Assembly (NCBI RefSeq): GCF_001429625.1
Contig: NZ_LMSU01000002.1
Span: 62,001-126,000, forward strand
Reading direction: 5' to 3'
Origin: Nocardioides sp. Soil805
GTDB taxonomy: Bacteria; Actinomycetota; Actinomycetes; Propionibacteriales; Nocardioidaceae
Length of the DNA: 64,000 nt
Shown here: positions 1 through 8,077 of the stretch, in pieces
How the letters are laid out: the number at the start of each line of letters is the position of its first letter
Numbering within the stretch: the stretch's first letter is position 1
Position numbers and translations under genes: made by a program
Notes under the pieces: generated by a model
Told to the model about the DNA's origin: nothing
The model's input: the letters and a program-made list of their open reading frames with translations, nothing else
Database searches by the model: none

Positions 1-119
1 TACCCGTGGGCGACGCAGACCTCCGTCGCGCCGGCGCGGTCGACGCGGACCACGCCGGAGAAGCCGGTGCGCTCCGCGACGTCGGCGATCGCCGCCCGCA
101 ACGACTCGCTGTCGGCCAC
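1..119 (-). CDS. Serine hydrolase (beta-lactamase family), N-terminal fragment
   Basis: The reading frame starts with GTG at 119 and leaves the window after 39 codons. The visible peptide begins VADSESLRAAI and continues into a stretch reading SGVVRVDR, followed by VCVAHG; this resembles the first strand of class C beta-lactamase-like serine hydrolases (typically 'SGVVLVARDG..VFARGYG'). No catalytic residue is in view, so the family call rests on this short motif alone. It begins 4 bp after the stop of the VOC gene and on the same strand, so the two are probably co-transcribed. Confidence 0.45.
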   Translation of the reverse strand, partial: MADSESLRAAIADVAERTGFSGVVRVDRAGATEVCVAHG

Positions 120-123
120 GGGC

Positions 124-837
124 TCAGGCCAGGCCCGACGGCGCCGCGGCCGCGGGCGGAGGAAAGACGCAGAACTCGTTGCCCTCCGGGTCGGCGAGCA
201 CCGTCCAGTGCGGCTGGTCCCACAGCCGCGTCGCCCCGCGTGCGAGGAGGTCGTCGACGCGACCCACGACGTCCCAGTGCACCCGGTTGGGCTCGGTCCG
301 CGGCTCGGGGACCGGCGCGAAGTCGAGCGTCATCCGCTCGTCGACGGCGACGCCGGTGAGCGTCCAGCAGTCGTGCTCGGCGAGGTACGTCGGCTCCGCG
401 CCGAACAGCCCACCCCACCACCGCGCCACCAGCTCGTGGTCGCCGCAGTCGATGCCGATGCCGTGGATGCGGTACGCCGGCAGCTGCTCGGGGCCGCGGA
501 CGAACGCGCAGAACTCGTTGCCCTCCGGGTCGGCCATCACGGTCCACCCCAGGCCGGTCTCCTCCGCCGGTGCGAGCACCGTGGCGCCCAGGCCGACCAG
601 CTCCTCGACCGACGCGCAGTCGACGTCGAGGTGCACGCGGTTCTTGACGCGGTGCGGCCGGTCGACGGGGTTGACCCACAGGGAGTGACGCGGGGTCGGT
701 CCGGCGAGCCGGGCCGGTGCCTCGCCGTCGGCGACCTCGAGCCCGCTGACCGCGGCCCAGAACTGGGACTCGACGCCGACGTCCACCGCGTCGATGCACA
801 GGTCCTGCCACGTCACGAGGCTCATGTCGCCAGTCAA
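124..837 (-). CDS. Two-domain VOC (glyoxalase/bleomycin-resistance-like) protein
   Basis: 237 aa built from two tandem VOC half-domains. Each ends in the same signature, DPEGNEFC (near residues 145 and 226), the usual last strand of the glyoxalase-like fold that carries a metal-ligand Glu in active members. An internal start (ATG at 825, MSLVTWQDLC) is equally possible because the first four codons add nothing to the domain. The substrate cannot be predicted; proteins of this type in actinobacteria are commonly annotated as glyoxalase or PhnB-like. It is divergent from fabH, with about 50 bp between start codons, and followed within 4 bp by the serine hydrolase gene. Confidence 0.85.
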   Translation of the reverse strand: MTGDMSLVTWQDLCIDAVDVGVESQFWAAVSGLEVADGEAPARLAGPTPRHSLWVNPVDRPHRVKNRVHLDVDCASVEELVGLGATVLAPAEETGLGWTVMADPEGNEFCAFVRGPEQLPAYRIHGIGIDCGDHELVARWWGGLFGAEPTYLAEHDCWTLTGVAVDERMTLDFAPVPEPRTEPNRVHWDVVGRVDDLLARGATRLWDQPHWTVLADPEGNEFCVFPPPAAAAPSGLA

Positions 838-889
838 TCAGGAAGGCGGCGTCGGGTCAGCCCCCATCGGGGGTGCCTATGCTCGCGAC

Positions 890-1891
890 ATGACGATCCG
901 ACAGGCCACCGAACTGACGCACGCAGCGATGCTGGGACTCGGCGTCCACCGACCCGAGCGGGTCGTCACCAACGACGAGATCTGCGAGGTCCTGGACTCG
1001 AACGACGAGTGGATCCAGAGCCGGTCGGGGATCAGGACGCGGCGCTTCGCCGGCCCGGACGAGACCCTGATCGGGATGGCGACCAGCGCCGCCGAGCGCG
1101 CGCTCGCCGTCTCGGGCGTGGGCGCGGACCAGCTCGGCTGCGTCATCGTCGCCACGTCGACGCACCCCGAGCACACGCCCGCGTCGGCCCCGCAGGTCGC
1201 GACCCGGCTCGGCTCGACGGCGGCGGCGTTCGACGTCTCCGCCGGGTGCGCGGGCTTCTGCCACGCCCTCAACCTGGCGTCCTCGATGGTCCGCTCCGGC
1301 GCGGAGGAGTACGTGCTGGTCGTCGGGGTCGAGCAGCTGAGCCGCTTCATGGACCCCACCGACCGTGGGACGGCGTTCATCTTCGCCGACGGGGCCGGCG
1401 CGGTCGTCGTGGGACCTGCGGAGGCGACGGGCATCGGGCCGACCGCCTGGGGCTCGGACGGCTCGCAGGCGCACGTCATCAACCAGACGCCGAGCTGCCT
1501 GCCCGCGCACGGCGAGAAGTCCGACCACCCCGTCGTACAGATGGAGGGCACCGCGGTCTTCCGCTGGGCCCCGTTCGCGATGGCCGAGGTCGCGCACGAG
1601 GCGCTCGCCGGTGCCGGGGTGGCGGTCGACGACCTCGACGCCTTCATCCCGCACCAGGCCAACCTGCGCATCACCCAGACGCTCTCGCGCAACATCAAGC
1701 TGCCCGAGTCGGTGGCCGTCGCCACGGACGTCGTGGACTCCGGCAACACCTCGGCGGCCTCCGTGCCGCTCGCGATGGAGGCCATGCTCCGCAAGGGCGA
1801 GGCGAAGGCCGGGGACCTGGCGCTGCTCATCGCGTTCGGGGCGGGCCTGAGCTACGCCGGCCAGGTCGTCACGCTGCCGCCGCACGAGTAG
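890..1891 (+). CDS. fabH: Beta-ketoacyl-ACP synthase III (FabH-type)
   Basis: 333 aa, the normal length for KAS III. The catalytic triad is visible: Cys120 in VSAGCAGF, His255 in PHQANLR and Asn286 in GNTSAAS. It condenses an acyl-CoA starter with malonyl-ACP to begin fatty acid synthesis, in the cytosol. I chose ATG 890 (MTIRQATEL) because the protein then starts just before the first strand; an in-frame start at 794 would overlap the divergent VOC gene. The gene stands alone, away from other fab genes, so a secondary role (for example in a specialised lipid) is possible. A 21-bp-arm inverted repeat follows the stop. Confidence 0.93.
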   Translation: MTIRQATELTHAAMLGLGVHRPERVVTNDEICEVLDSNDEWIQSRSGIRTRRFAGPDETLIGMATSAAERALAVSGVGADQLGCVIVATSTHPEHTPASAPQVATRLGSTAAAFDVSAGCAGFCHALNLASSMVRSGAEEYVLVVGVEQLSRFMDPTDRGTAFIFADGAGAVVVGPAEATGIGPTAWGSDGSQAHVINQTPSCLPAHGEKSDHPVVQMEGTAVFRWAPFAMAEVAHEALAGAGVAVDDLDAFIPHQANLRITQTLSRNIKLPESVAVATDVVDSGNTSAASVPLAMEAMLRKGEAKAGDLALLIAFGAGLSYAGQVVTLPPHE

Positions 1892-1908
1892 GCGGCCCCG
1901 GCGTGCGG

Positions 1909-1967
1909 TAGTCCGTGACGATCGGACCCCGGGATCGCCGGATCGAGGGTCCGTTCGTCACGGACTA
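1909..1967. terminator. Long inverted repeat after fabH (probable transcription terminator)
   Basis: Two 21-bp arms (1909-1929 and 1947-1967) are inverted copies with a single mismatch, separated by a 17-nt loop. The arms begin TAGTCCGTGACGA and end TCGTCACGGACTA. There is no U-tract, which is common for high-GC actinobacterial terminators. The very long, nearly perfect arms could also be a dispersed palindromic element. Confidence 0.6.
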
Positions 1968-2110
1968 CCCCGGCGAGGGCGACCGCGTCCGCCCGCGAGC
2001 GCCTCCGGCCCCGGGGCGGTCGGGGTAGGACCAGGGCGGACCCCGATGGTGCGGGACGCCGGGAGGACGCAGGCTGGAGGAACAGCCGCACACCGATCCG
2101 GAGGAACTCC

Positions 2111-2365
2111 ATGAACGACATCCGCACAGCCTTCGCCCGCCAGGGCCTCATCCGTCCCTGGGACGGCAGGATCGTGGGCGGTGTCTGCTCAGGCGTCGGC
2201 CGGCGCCTCGGCCTGACCCCGTGGGTCTCCCGGCTTCTGTTCCTCCTCCTGCTGATGGTCCTGCCCGGCAGCCAGCTGCTGGTCTACCCGGTGCTCTGGA
2301 TCCTGATGCCGGCCGAGGAGACCCTCGCCGCCCCTGCCTCGGCAACGCCCCACACCGGCGCCTGA
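2111..2365 (+). CDS. Small PspC-domain membrane protein
   Basis: 84 aa. The sequence IRPWDGRIVGGVCSGVGRRLGL is the PspC domain (phage shock protein C family), followed by a hydrophobic helix at about residues 42-65 (LLFLLLLMVLPGSQLLVYPVLW). PspC-domain proteins sit in the inner membrane; in enterobacteria they relay envelope stress, while most small actinobacterial ones are uncharacterised. The start is preceded by GGAGGAACTCC. It is monocistronic or loosely linked to the following DUF1810 gene (55 bp gap). Confidence 0.85.
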   Translation: MNDIRTAFARQGLIRPWDGRIVGGVCSGVGRRLGLTPWVSRLLFLLLLMVLPGSQLLVYPVLWILMPAEETLAAPASATPHTGA

Positions 2366-2419
2366 CGGCACCGACCGGGGGCCACGCGTGGCCGGCGCCT
2401 CGAGGGGTACGAAGGAAAC

Positions 2420-2866
2420 ATGGACCCGAGAGACGACCGGCCCGACCTCGTCCGTTTCGTGAGCGCGCAGGACGAGGGCGGCACGTACGACGACGCCCTC
2501 CGCGAGCTGCGCGGCGGGCACAAGCGGAGCCACTGGATGTGGTTCGTCTTCCCACAGGTGCAGGGGCTCGGGCGCAGCGAGACAGCCCGCTTCTACGCGG
2601 TGGCCGGGCTCGACGAGGCCCGCGCCTACCTGGCCCACCCGGTGCTCGGAGCCCGGCTGCGGGAGTGCTGCCGCACGATCCTCGACCTCGAGGAGACGTC
2701 GGCGGAGGCGGTCTTCGGCTCCACCGACGCGATGAAGCTGCGCTCCTCGATGACGCTCTTCATGCGCGCCGAGCCGGACGAGCCGCTCTTCGCCGAGGTC
2801 CTGGAGAAGTTCTTCGGCGGCGAGCCGGACGAGGCCACCGACGCGATCCTCGACCGGGCCCGGTGA
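2420..2866 (+). CDS. DUF1810 family protein
   Basis: 148 aa. The core FVSAQDEGGTYDDALRELRGG followed by SHWMWFVFPQVQGLG and the region LGARLRECCRTI are hallmarks of DUF1810, a small soluble alpha-helical family of unknown biochemical role found across bacteria and fungi. No catalytic residues are known. It converges on the MerR-DICT gene, with only 5 bp between the two stop codons, so the two transcripts probably terminate within each other. Confidence 0.88.
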   Translation: MDPRDDRPDLVRFVSAQDEGGTYDDALRELRGGHKRSHWMWFVFPQVQGLGRSETARFYAVAGLDEARAYLAHPVLGARLRECCRTILDLEETSAEAVFGSTDAMKLRSSMTLFMRAEPDEPLFAEVLEKFFGGEPDEATDAILDRAR

Positions 2867-2871
2867 CCGGG

Positions 2872-3726
2872 CTAGTGACCGCTGTCGAGGTAGCCCATCA
2901 TCCGGTTGAGCAGGTCTGACGCCCGACGCAGGTCGGGTGAGGCGCCGGGCGGCTCGACGCCCACCTCGTCGAGCTCGGGGGTCCGCCACCCCGGGCGGTA
3001 CTCGTCGGCGAGCGCGGCCGCCACCCGGCTCGCGTGCCGCACGGCACGGGGGTCCACGGTCCACACCGCCTCGAAGCGACGCCGCGAGTCCGCGACCCCC
3101 TCCTGGCCGGGCCGTTCGACGGCGGCCATGCACGCGGGCAGGTCGGGCGCGTCGCACACCACGAGCCACTCGCGGTTGAGCGGGGCGTCGCGGGGCAGTG
3201 CCACCTCGATCGGTACGCCGGGGCGCGCGGCCTGCGGCTCGGCCCGGTCGGCGAAGACGACGGTCGCGCGGGCGGTGCGGGCCAGCTCCACCCAGCGGGC
3301 GCGCGAGGCGCGGAGGAAGGCGTCGCGCTGGAACCCGCCGAACAGCAGCGGCTCCTCGGCGCGGGCGCAGCACTCGTCCTCGATGGCGCGGCTGATCGCG
3401 AGGAGGCTGGTCTTGGTGAGCAGCTGCGGGGTGATCTCGGAGTGCCGACGCCGGAGCTCGGCGAAGACCGACCGCGACTGGAACGACGTGGTGGTGGCGC
3501 GGCGTACGGCCGCCTCCAGGGCCAGGCCCGCGTCGCGGTGGCGCAGCACCTCGAGCACGGCGGCGACGTCGGGCTCGGCGTACCGGCGGTGGCCTCCGGG
3601 GAGGCGGACGGGCACCGGGAATCCGTAGCGTGACTCCCAGCTGCGGAGGGTCGCGGGAGGGACCCCGGTGCGTTCGGCGAGGTCGCCGATCGTCATCAGG
3701 TGGTCCCGCAGGGGGGCGTTGGGCAC
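2872..3726 (-). CDS. MerR-family regulator with C-terminal DICT sensory domain
   Basis: 284 aa. An N-terminal MerR winged helix (MTIGDLAERTGVPPATLRSWESRYGFP, residues about 11-36) is followed by RRYAEPDVAAVLEVL and a region (about 95-270) matching the DICT module found in actinobacterial and cyanobacterial regulators, suspected to sense light or redox. I chose GTG 3726 because GAGGAGG lies 5 bp upstream. The gene is divergent from the carotenoid operon with 80 bp between the starts, which makes it the obvious candidate regulator. It lacks a B12-binding domain, so it is not a LitR/CarH-type photoreceptor. Whether it activates or represses is not visible. Confidence 0.82.
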   Translation of the reverse strand: MPNAPLRDHLMTIGDLAERTGVPPATLRSWESRYGFPVPVRLPGGHRRYAEPDVAAVLEVLRHRDAGLALEAAVRRATTTSFQSRSVFAELRRRHSEITPQLLTKTSLLAISRAIEDECCARAEEPLLFGGFQRDAFLRASRARWVELARTARATVVFADRAEPQAARPGVPIEVALPRDAPLNREWLVVCDAPDLPACMAAVERPGQEGVADSRRRFEAVWTVDPRAVRHASRVAAALADEYRPGWRTPELDEVGVEPPGASPDLRRASDLLNRMMGYLDSGH

Positions 3727-3806
3727 GCGAACCTCCTCACGCTGCCTAGATTTTCTTCGCAGTGTTGCATAGGTTTGTCCTCCTGCGTCACGAGGCTGGA
3801 GGACCA
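3727..3806. promoter_or_regulatory. Divergent promoter region of the DICT regulator and carotenoid operon
   Basis: 80 bp between the start codons of the regulator and crtE. It holds an AT-richer core (TAGATTTTCTTCGCAGTG) that stands out from the surrounding sequence, and both Shine-Dalgarno boxes. A weak pair TAGATT (3747-3752) and TAGGTT (3770-3775) with 17-bp spacing could serve crtE. I see no clear dyad. Assignment as a shared control region rests on its position. Confidence 0.5.
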
Positions 3807-4850
3807 GTGAGCCCACTCACCACCGACGAGGCCCTGCAGCGGCTCCTCGATCAGGGGCGCGCCCGGGCGGCGGCCACCGACCCCGATCATGCCCGTCTCT
3901 GGGACGCGCTGTCCGCGGCGACCGAGGGCGGCAAGCGGTTCCGTCCGGCGCTGGTCATGGCCTCCCACGACGCCCTCGGCGGCACGGCCGCCGCCGCGGC
4001 GGTCGAGACCGGCGCCGCGGTCGAGCTCCTGCACACCGCCCTGGTCATCCACGACGACGTGATCGACGGTGACGACGTCCGTCGCGGCCGACCCAACGTG
4101 AGCGGCACGTTCCGCGCTTACGCCGTCGCTGCCGGCGCCACCGACGACGAGGCCGCGTCCCTCGGTCGCACCGCGGGCATCCTCGCCGGGGACCTCGCCC
4201 TGGCCGCGGCGATCCGGGCGGTGGCGACCTGCGGCGCCCCCTCGGAGGTCACCCACCGCCTCCTCGACCTCTTCGACGCCGCCCTGCACACGACCGCGGC
4301 GGGCGAGCTCGCCGACGTACGCCTCTCGCTCCGCACCGGGGACGCCTCGCTGCCCGAGAGCCTGGCGATGGAGGAGCAGAAGACGAGCGCCTACTCCTTC
4401 GCCCTCCCGCTGCAGGCCGGGGCGGTGCTCGCGGGCGCCAACGACGTGACCGTCGCCCGGCTCGGCGAGGTCGGGCGCGTCCTGGGGATCGCCTTCCAGC
4501 TCGTCGACGACCTCCTCGGCGTCTTCGGCGACCCCACCCGGACCGGCAAGAGCGCGACCAGCGACCTGCGTGCCGGCAAGCAGACCCCGCTCCTCGCCCA
4601 CGCCCGCACCACCGCCGAGTGGTCGCAGATCGCGGCGTACGTCGGCCGCGACCTCGCCGACGAGGAGCTGGTCGAGGCGCGCCGCCTGCTCACCGCGTCG
4701 GGGTCGCGCCGGTACGTCGAGGACCTCGCTGCGGCGCACCACGCCGCCGCCGTCGCCATCGTCGAGGAGCTGGGCCTCTCCGTCGACCTGCTGGCCACCG
4801 TGACCACGCGCCCGGTGGTGCTGGCCGACGGCGACGGGGTCGCCGCATGA
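3807..4850 (+). CDS. crtE: Geranylgeranyl diphosphate synthase (polyprenyl synthetase)
   Basis: 347 aa. It makes the C20 precursor GGPP from IPP and DMAPP/FPP. Visible motifs: GGKRFRP (41-47), the first Asp-rich motif DDVID (83-87, followed by GDDVRRG) and the second DDLLGVFGD (234-242), which bind Mg2+ and the diphosphates. The GTG start at 3807 follows GGAGG at the right distance. It is the first gene of the carotenoid operon, and its stop overlaps the crtB ATG. Chain length cannot be read for certain, but the operon context fits C20. Confidence 0.93.
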   Translation: MSPLTTDEALQRLLDQGRARAAATDPDHARLWDALSAATEGGKRFRPALVMASHDALGGTAAAAAVETGAAVELLHTALVIHDDVIDGDDVRRGRPNVSGTFRAYAVAAGATDDEAASLGRTAGILAGDLALAAAIRAVATCGAPSEVTHRLLDLFDAALHTTAAGELADVRLSLRTGDASLPESLAMEEQKTSAYSFALPLQAGAVLAGANDVTVARLGEVGRVLGIAFQLVDDLLGVFGDPTRTGKSATSDLRAGKQTPLLAHARTTAEWSQIAAYVGRDLADEELVEARRLLTASGSRRYVEDLAAAHHAAAVAIVEELGLSVDLLATVTTRPVVLADGDGVAA

Positions 4851-5731
4851 GCTCCTTCCTGGTCAGCCGGCGACCCGCACGGAGCCTCTACGACTCGGTC
4901 TCCGAGGACAGCGCCGCCGGCGTGATCCGCGCCTTCTCCAGCTCCTTCGGACTCGCGTCCCGGCTGCTCGCCGAGCCCGTGCGGACCGAGGTGCGCAACG
5001 TCTACGCGCTGGTCCGGGTCGCCGACGAGATCGTCGACAACCCCGACCCGGGCCTCGGCGCCGAGCCGCGCGCCCGGATGCTGACCTGGCTCCACGACGA
5101 CGTGCGCCACGCCCTCCAGCACGGCTGGAGCGCCAACCTGGTCGTCCACGCCTTCGCCCGCACGGCGATCCGGTGCGGCATCGGCGCGGACGTCATCGAC
5201 CCGTTCTTCGCCTCGATGGCCATGGACCTCGACACCGCGGTCCACACCCCGGAGAGCTTCGAGCGCTACGTCTACGGCTCCGCCGAGGTGGTCGGGCTGA
5301 TGTGCCTGCACGTCTTCCTGGCCGGCGACGGCGTGGTCGACCGGTCCTCCGACCACGACCGGCTCGCGCCCGGGGCGCGCCGCCTCGGCGCCGCCTTCCA
5401 GAAGCTCAACTTCCTGCGAGACCTCGCCGAGGACCACGACACCCTGGGCCGGTGCTACTTCCCGGACCTCGACGTCGAGCGGTTCTGCGACGCCGACCGC
5501 GACCGGATCCTCGACGACATCGACGCCGACCTCGCCGCGGCCGACGCCGTGATCCCGGCCCTGCCGCCGAGCAGCCGCCGGGCGGTCCGCCTCGCCCACG
5601 CGACCTTCGCCGAGCTCGCCACCCGGCTGCGCGCCACCCCGGCGGCGCAGATCCGCCGCACCCGCGTCCGGGTCCCCGACCCGGTCAAGATGCGCCTCGT
5701 CGCCGGCGCGTTCTACGGAGGATCCTCATGA
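4847..5731 (+). CDS. crtB: Phytoene synthase
   Basis: 294 aa, usual size for the squalene/phytoene synthase family. It joins two GGPP head-to-head to phytoene. Two Asp-rich motifs are present: DEIVD (60-64) and RDLAED (191-196) within the conserved AFQKLNFLRDLAED segment. It starts at an ATGA overlap with crtE and ends at an ATGA overlap with crtI, implying translational coupling. Confidence 0.95.
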   Translation: MSSFLVSRRPARSLYDSVSEDSAAGVIRAFSSSFGLASRLLAEPVRTEVRNVYALVRVADEIVDNPDPGLGAEPRARMLTWLHDDVRHALQHGWSANLVVHAFARTAIRCGIGADVIDPFFASMAMDLDTAVHTPESFERYVYGSAEVVGLMCLHVFLAGDGVVDRSSDHDRLAPGARRLGAAFQKLNFLRDLAEDHDTLGRCYFPDLDVERFCDADRDRILDDIDADLAAADAVIPALPPSSRRAVRLAHATFAELATRLRATPAAQIRRTRVRVPDPVKMRLVAGAFYGGSS

Positions 5732-7374
5732 CCGCACTCTCTCCCGACCGGCTGCCGGGCAGGCTGGCCGACCGGCTCCCCGGCCGCTCCACGGGGCGCG
5801 CCGCCGCGGAGGGCGGCTCCCGCCGGGTGGTCGTGATCGGCGGCGGCATCGCCGGGCTGGCCACGGCCGCGCTGCTCGCCTCGCGCGGGCACAGCGTCGA
5901 CCTGCTCGAGAAGAACGACGAGCTCGGTGGCAGGGTCGGCAGCATCGAGCGCGACGGGTTCCGCTTCGACACCGGCGCCTCGTGGTACCTCATGCCCGAG
6001 GTCTTCGAGCACTTCTTCTCCCTGCTCGGCACCACCGCCGCCGCGGAGCTCGACCTCACGGTCCTCGACCCCAGCTACCGGGTGTTCTTCGAGGGCCACG
6101 ACGAGGCTCTCGACGTACGTCCCGACCGTGCCTACAACCGCGCACTCTTCGAGTCGGTCGAGCCGGGGGCCGGGGAGGCGTTCGACGCCTACCTCAGCTC
6201 CGCGGAGGAGACCTACGACATCGCGCTGCGCCGCTTCCTCTACAGCAACTTCGACTCCGGGGCGTCGTTCCTGCGCACCGACGTCGTACGCCGCACGCCC
6301 CGGCTGAGCAGGCTGCTCACCCGCTCGCTCGGCAGCCACGTGGCGGCGCGGTTCACCGACAACCGGTTGCGCCAGGTGCTCGGCTATCCCGCGGTCTTCC
6401 TCGGCTCGTCGCCGAGTCGCGCGCCGAGCATGTACCACCTGATGAGCCGCCTCGACCTCGGCGACAGCGTGCTCTACCCGCAGGGCGGCTTCACCCGGCT
6501 CATCGAGGTCATCGCCGCGCTGGCCGAGCGGCACGGGGCCCGGCTGCACACCGGTGCCGCGGTGACGCAGATCCTCACCGGCGACGCCGGCCGCGGCCGT
6601 CCGCACGTGACCGGGGTCGAGCACACCACGGCCGACGGCGAGCGTCGTACCGTCGAGGCCGACGTCGTCGTCGGCGCCGCGGACCTGCACCACCTCGAGA
6701 CCGCGCTGCTCCCGCCCGCGCTGCAGACCCACCCCGAGCAGGCGTGGCGCCGCCGCTCCCCGGGCCCCGGCGCCGTGCTGGCGATGCTCGGAGTCGAGGG
6801 ACGGCTGCCGCAGCTGGCCCACCACTCGCTGTTCTTCACCGCCGACTGGGACCAGAACTTCGGCGACATCTTCGGCCGCGAGACCCGCGTCCCGGACCCC
6901 GCGTCGATCTACGTCTGCAAGCCGTCCGAGACCGACCCGACGGTGGCCCCGGAGGGCTGCGAGAACCTCTTCGTCCTCGTGCCCGTCCCGGCCGACACCG
7001 CCATCGGCGCGGGTGGCGACGACGGGCAGGGCTCCGCGGCGGTGGAGCGGGCGGTCGACGCGGCCATCGACCGGGTCGCCGCCTGGGCAGACGTCCCCGA
7101 CCTGCGCAGCCGCGTCCGGGTGCGCCACACCGTCGGGCCGGAGGACTTCGAGCGCAGCTACAACGCGTGGCGCGGCGGGGCGCTCGGCCTCGAGCACAAC
7201 CTGCGCCAGAGCGCGTTCCTGCGCCCGGGCAACACCTCGTCCAAGGTCGACGGGCTGCTCTACGCCGGGGCCAGTACCGTTCCCGGCGTGGGACTCCCGA
7301 TGTGCCTGATCAGTGCCGAGCTCGTGCTCAAGCGGATGACCGGGGACCGGTCGTCGCTCCCGGTGAGTGGATGA
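5728..7374 (+). CDS. crtI: Phytoene desaturase (CrtI-type)
   Basis: 548 aa FAD-dependent desaturase that converts phytoene to lycopene. The N-terminal dinucleotide fold VVVIGGGIAGLATA (about 34-47), the ELGGR motif and the C-terminal signature LYAGASTVPGVGLPMCL (about 512-528) are diagnostic for CrtI/CrtN-type enzymes. About 30 residues of extra, Arg/Pro-rich N-terminus precede the fold. It lies between crtB and the cyclase genes with ATGA overlaps on both sides. How many desaturation steps it performs is not readable from sequence; the heterodimeric lycopene cyclase next door argues for lycopene. Confidence 0.94.
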   Translation: MTALSPDRLPGRLADRLPGRSTGRAAAEGGSRRVVVIGGGIAGLATAALLASRGHSVDLLEKNDELGGRVGSIERDGFRFDTGASWYLMPEVFEHFFSLLGTTAAAELDLTVLDPSYRVFFEGHDEALDVRPDRAYNRALFESVEPGAGEAFDAYLSSAEETYDIALRRFLYSNFDSGASFLRTDVVRRTPRLSRLLTRSLGSHVAARFTDNRLRQVLGYPAVFLGSSPSRAPSMYHLMSRLDLGDSVLYPQGGFTRLIEVIAALAERHGARLHTGAAVTQILTGDAGRGRPHVTGVEHTTADGERRTVEADVVVGAADLHHLETALLPPALQTHPEQAWRRRSPGPGAVLAMLGVEGRLPQLAHHSLFFTADWDQNFGDIFGRETRVPDPASIYVCKPSETDPTVAPEGCENLFVLVPVPADTAIGAGGDDGQGSAAVERAVDAAIDRVAAWADVPDLRSRVRVRHTVGPEDFERSYNAWRGGALGLEHNLRQSAFLRPGNTSSKVDGLLYAGASTVPGVGLPMCLISAELVLKRMTGDRSSLPVSG

Positions 7375-7724
7375 GCCTGCCGCACTGGTCGTACGTCGCG
7401 ATGCTCGCCTTCTGCCTCGTCGGGACGTTGCCGCTCGTCCCGGCCTTCCGCCTCCGGGTGCTGCGGCAGCCGCGACGACTGCTCCTCACCGTCCTGGCGG
7501 CGGGCACGCCGTTCCTGCTCTGGGACCTGCACGCCACCAACGTCGGGCACTGGTGGTTCGACGCCGACCAGACGCTGCCCTGGCGCATCGCCGGGCTGCC
7601 GCTGGAGGAGATCGGGTTCTTCGTCGTCATCCCGTTGGTCGCCGTGCTGACCTACGAGGCGGTCAAGGCGGCCCGTCGTCGCGACCGCTCGGCCCGGCCG
7701 AGCCGGCAGGGGGAGGCACGATGA
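7371..7724 (+). CDS. crtYc: Lycopene cyclase subunit, CrtYc type
   Basis: 117 aa small membrane protein with three hydrophobic segments (about 8-25, 35-52, 80-98) and the motif PLEEIGFF near residue 77, characteristic of the heterodimeric lycopene beta/epsilon cyclases of actinobacteria (CrtYc + CrtYd, also LbtA/B, LitAC). It should act with the next gene product at the membrane to close the ends of lycopene. Ring type (beta, epsilon or C50) cannot be inferred; no LbtBC/CrtEb-type C50 elongase is in the cluster, so a C40 cyclic product is more likely. Confidence 0.88.
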   Translation: MSLPHWSYVAMLAFCLVGTLPLVPAFRLRVLRQPRRLLLTVLAAGTPFLLWDLHATNVGHWWFDADQTLPWRIAGLPLEEIGFFVVIPLVAVLTYEAVKAARRRDRSARPSRQGEAR

Positions 7725-8077
7725 CCTACACCGGGATCGCCGTGGTCGGGGTGCTGGTCGCGCTCGTGCTGGACCGCTGGGTCGCGCGCACCCGGCTGAC
7801 GACGACGCGCGACTGGTGGGCGGCGTACGCGATCATCGTCTTCTTCCAGCTGCTCACCAACGGCTGGCTCACCGGCCGGCGGATCGTGCAGTACGACCCG
7901 GACGCGATCCTCGGCGGCGGGAGCGTGGTGTTCGTCGGCGACGGCCGGCTGGTCTTCGCGCCCGTGGAGGACCTGGCCTTCGGCTTCGCCCTCGTGCTCA
8001 CGGCGTGCGTGGTGTGGGTGTGGCTCGGCCGCCGCAGTGGTGAGGACACCGGCGACACGGGCGGGGAGCGCGCGTGA
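7721..8077 (+). CDS. crtYd: Lycopene cyclase subunit, CrtYd type
   Basis: 118 aa with hydrophobic segments at about 3-18, 34-48 and 87-103 and the paired motif PVEDLAFGF (about 82-90), the counterpart of PLEEIGFF in CrtYc. The two half-size proteins together form the active cyclase. It overlaps crtYc (ATGA) and the P450 gene (GTGA). The short charged tail GEDTGDTGGERA has no recognised role. Confidence 0.88.
   Translation: MTYTGIAVVGVLVALVLDRWVARTRLTTTRDWWAAYAIIVFFQLLTNGWLTGRRIVQYDPDAILGGGSVVFVGDGRLVFAPVEDLAFGFALVLTACVVWVWLGRRSGEDTGDTGGERA

Noticed and set aside
5713..7197. Long antisense open frames opposite crtI and other genes (hundreds of aa)
   Set aside because: They lie entirely opposite strongly supported genes, have no domain and carry the Arg/Ala/Gly composition of high-GC shadow frames.
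7371..8077. C50 carotenoid (decaprenoxanthin-like) cyclase
   Set aside because: CrtYc/Yd-type proteins can be C50 cyclases, but no CrtEb/LbtBC-like elongase is in the operon, so a C40 product is favoured.
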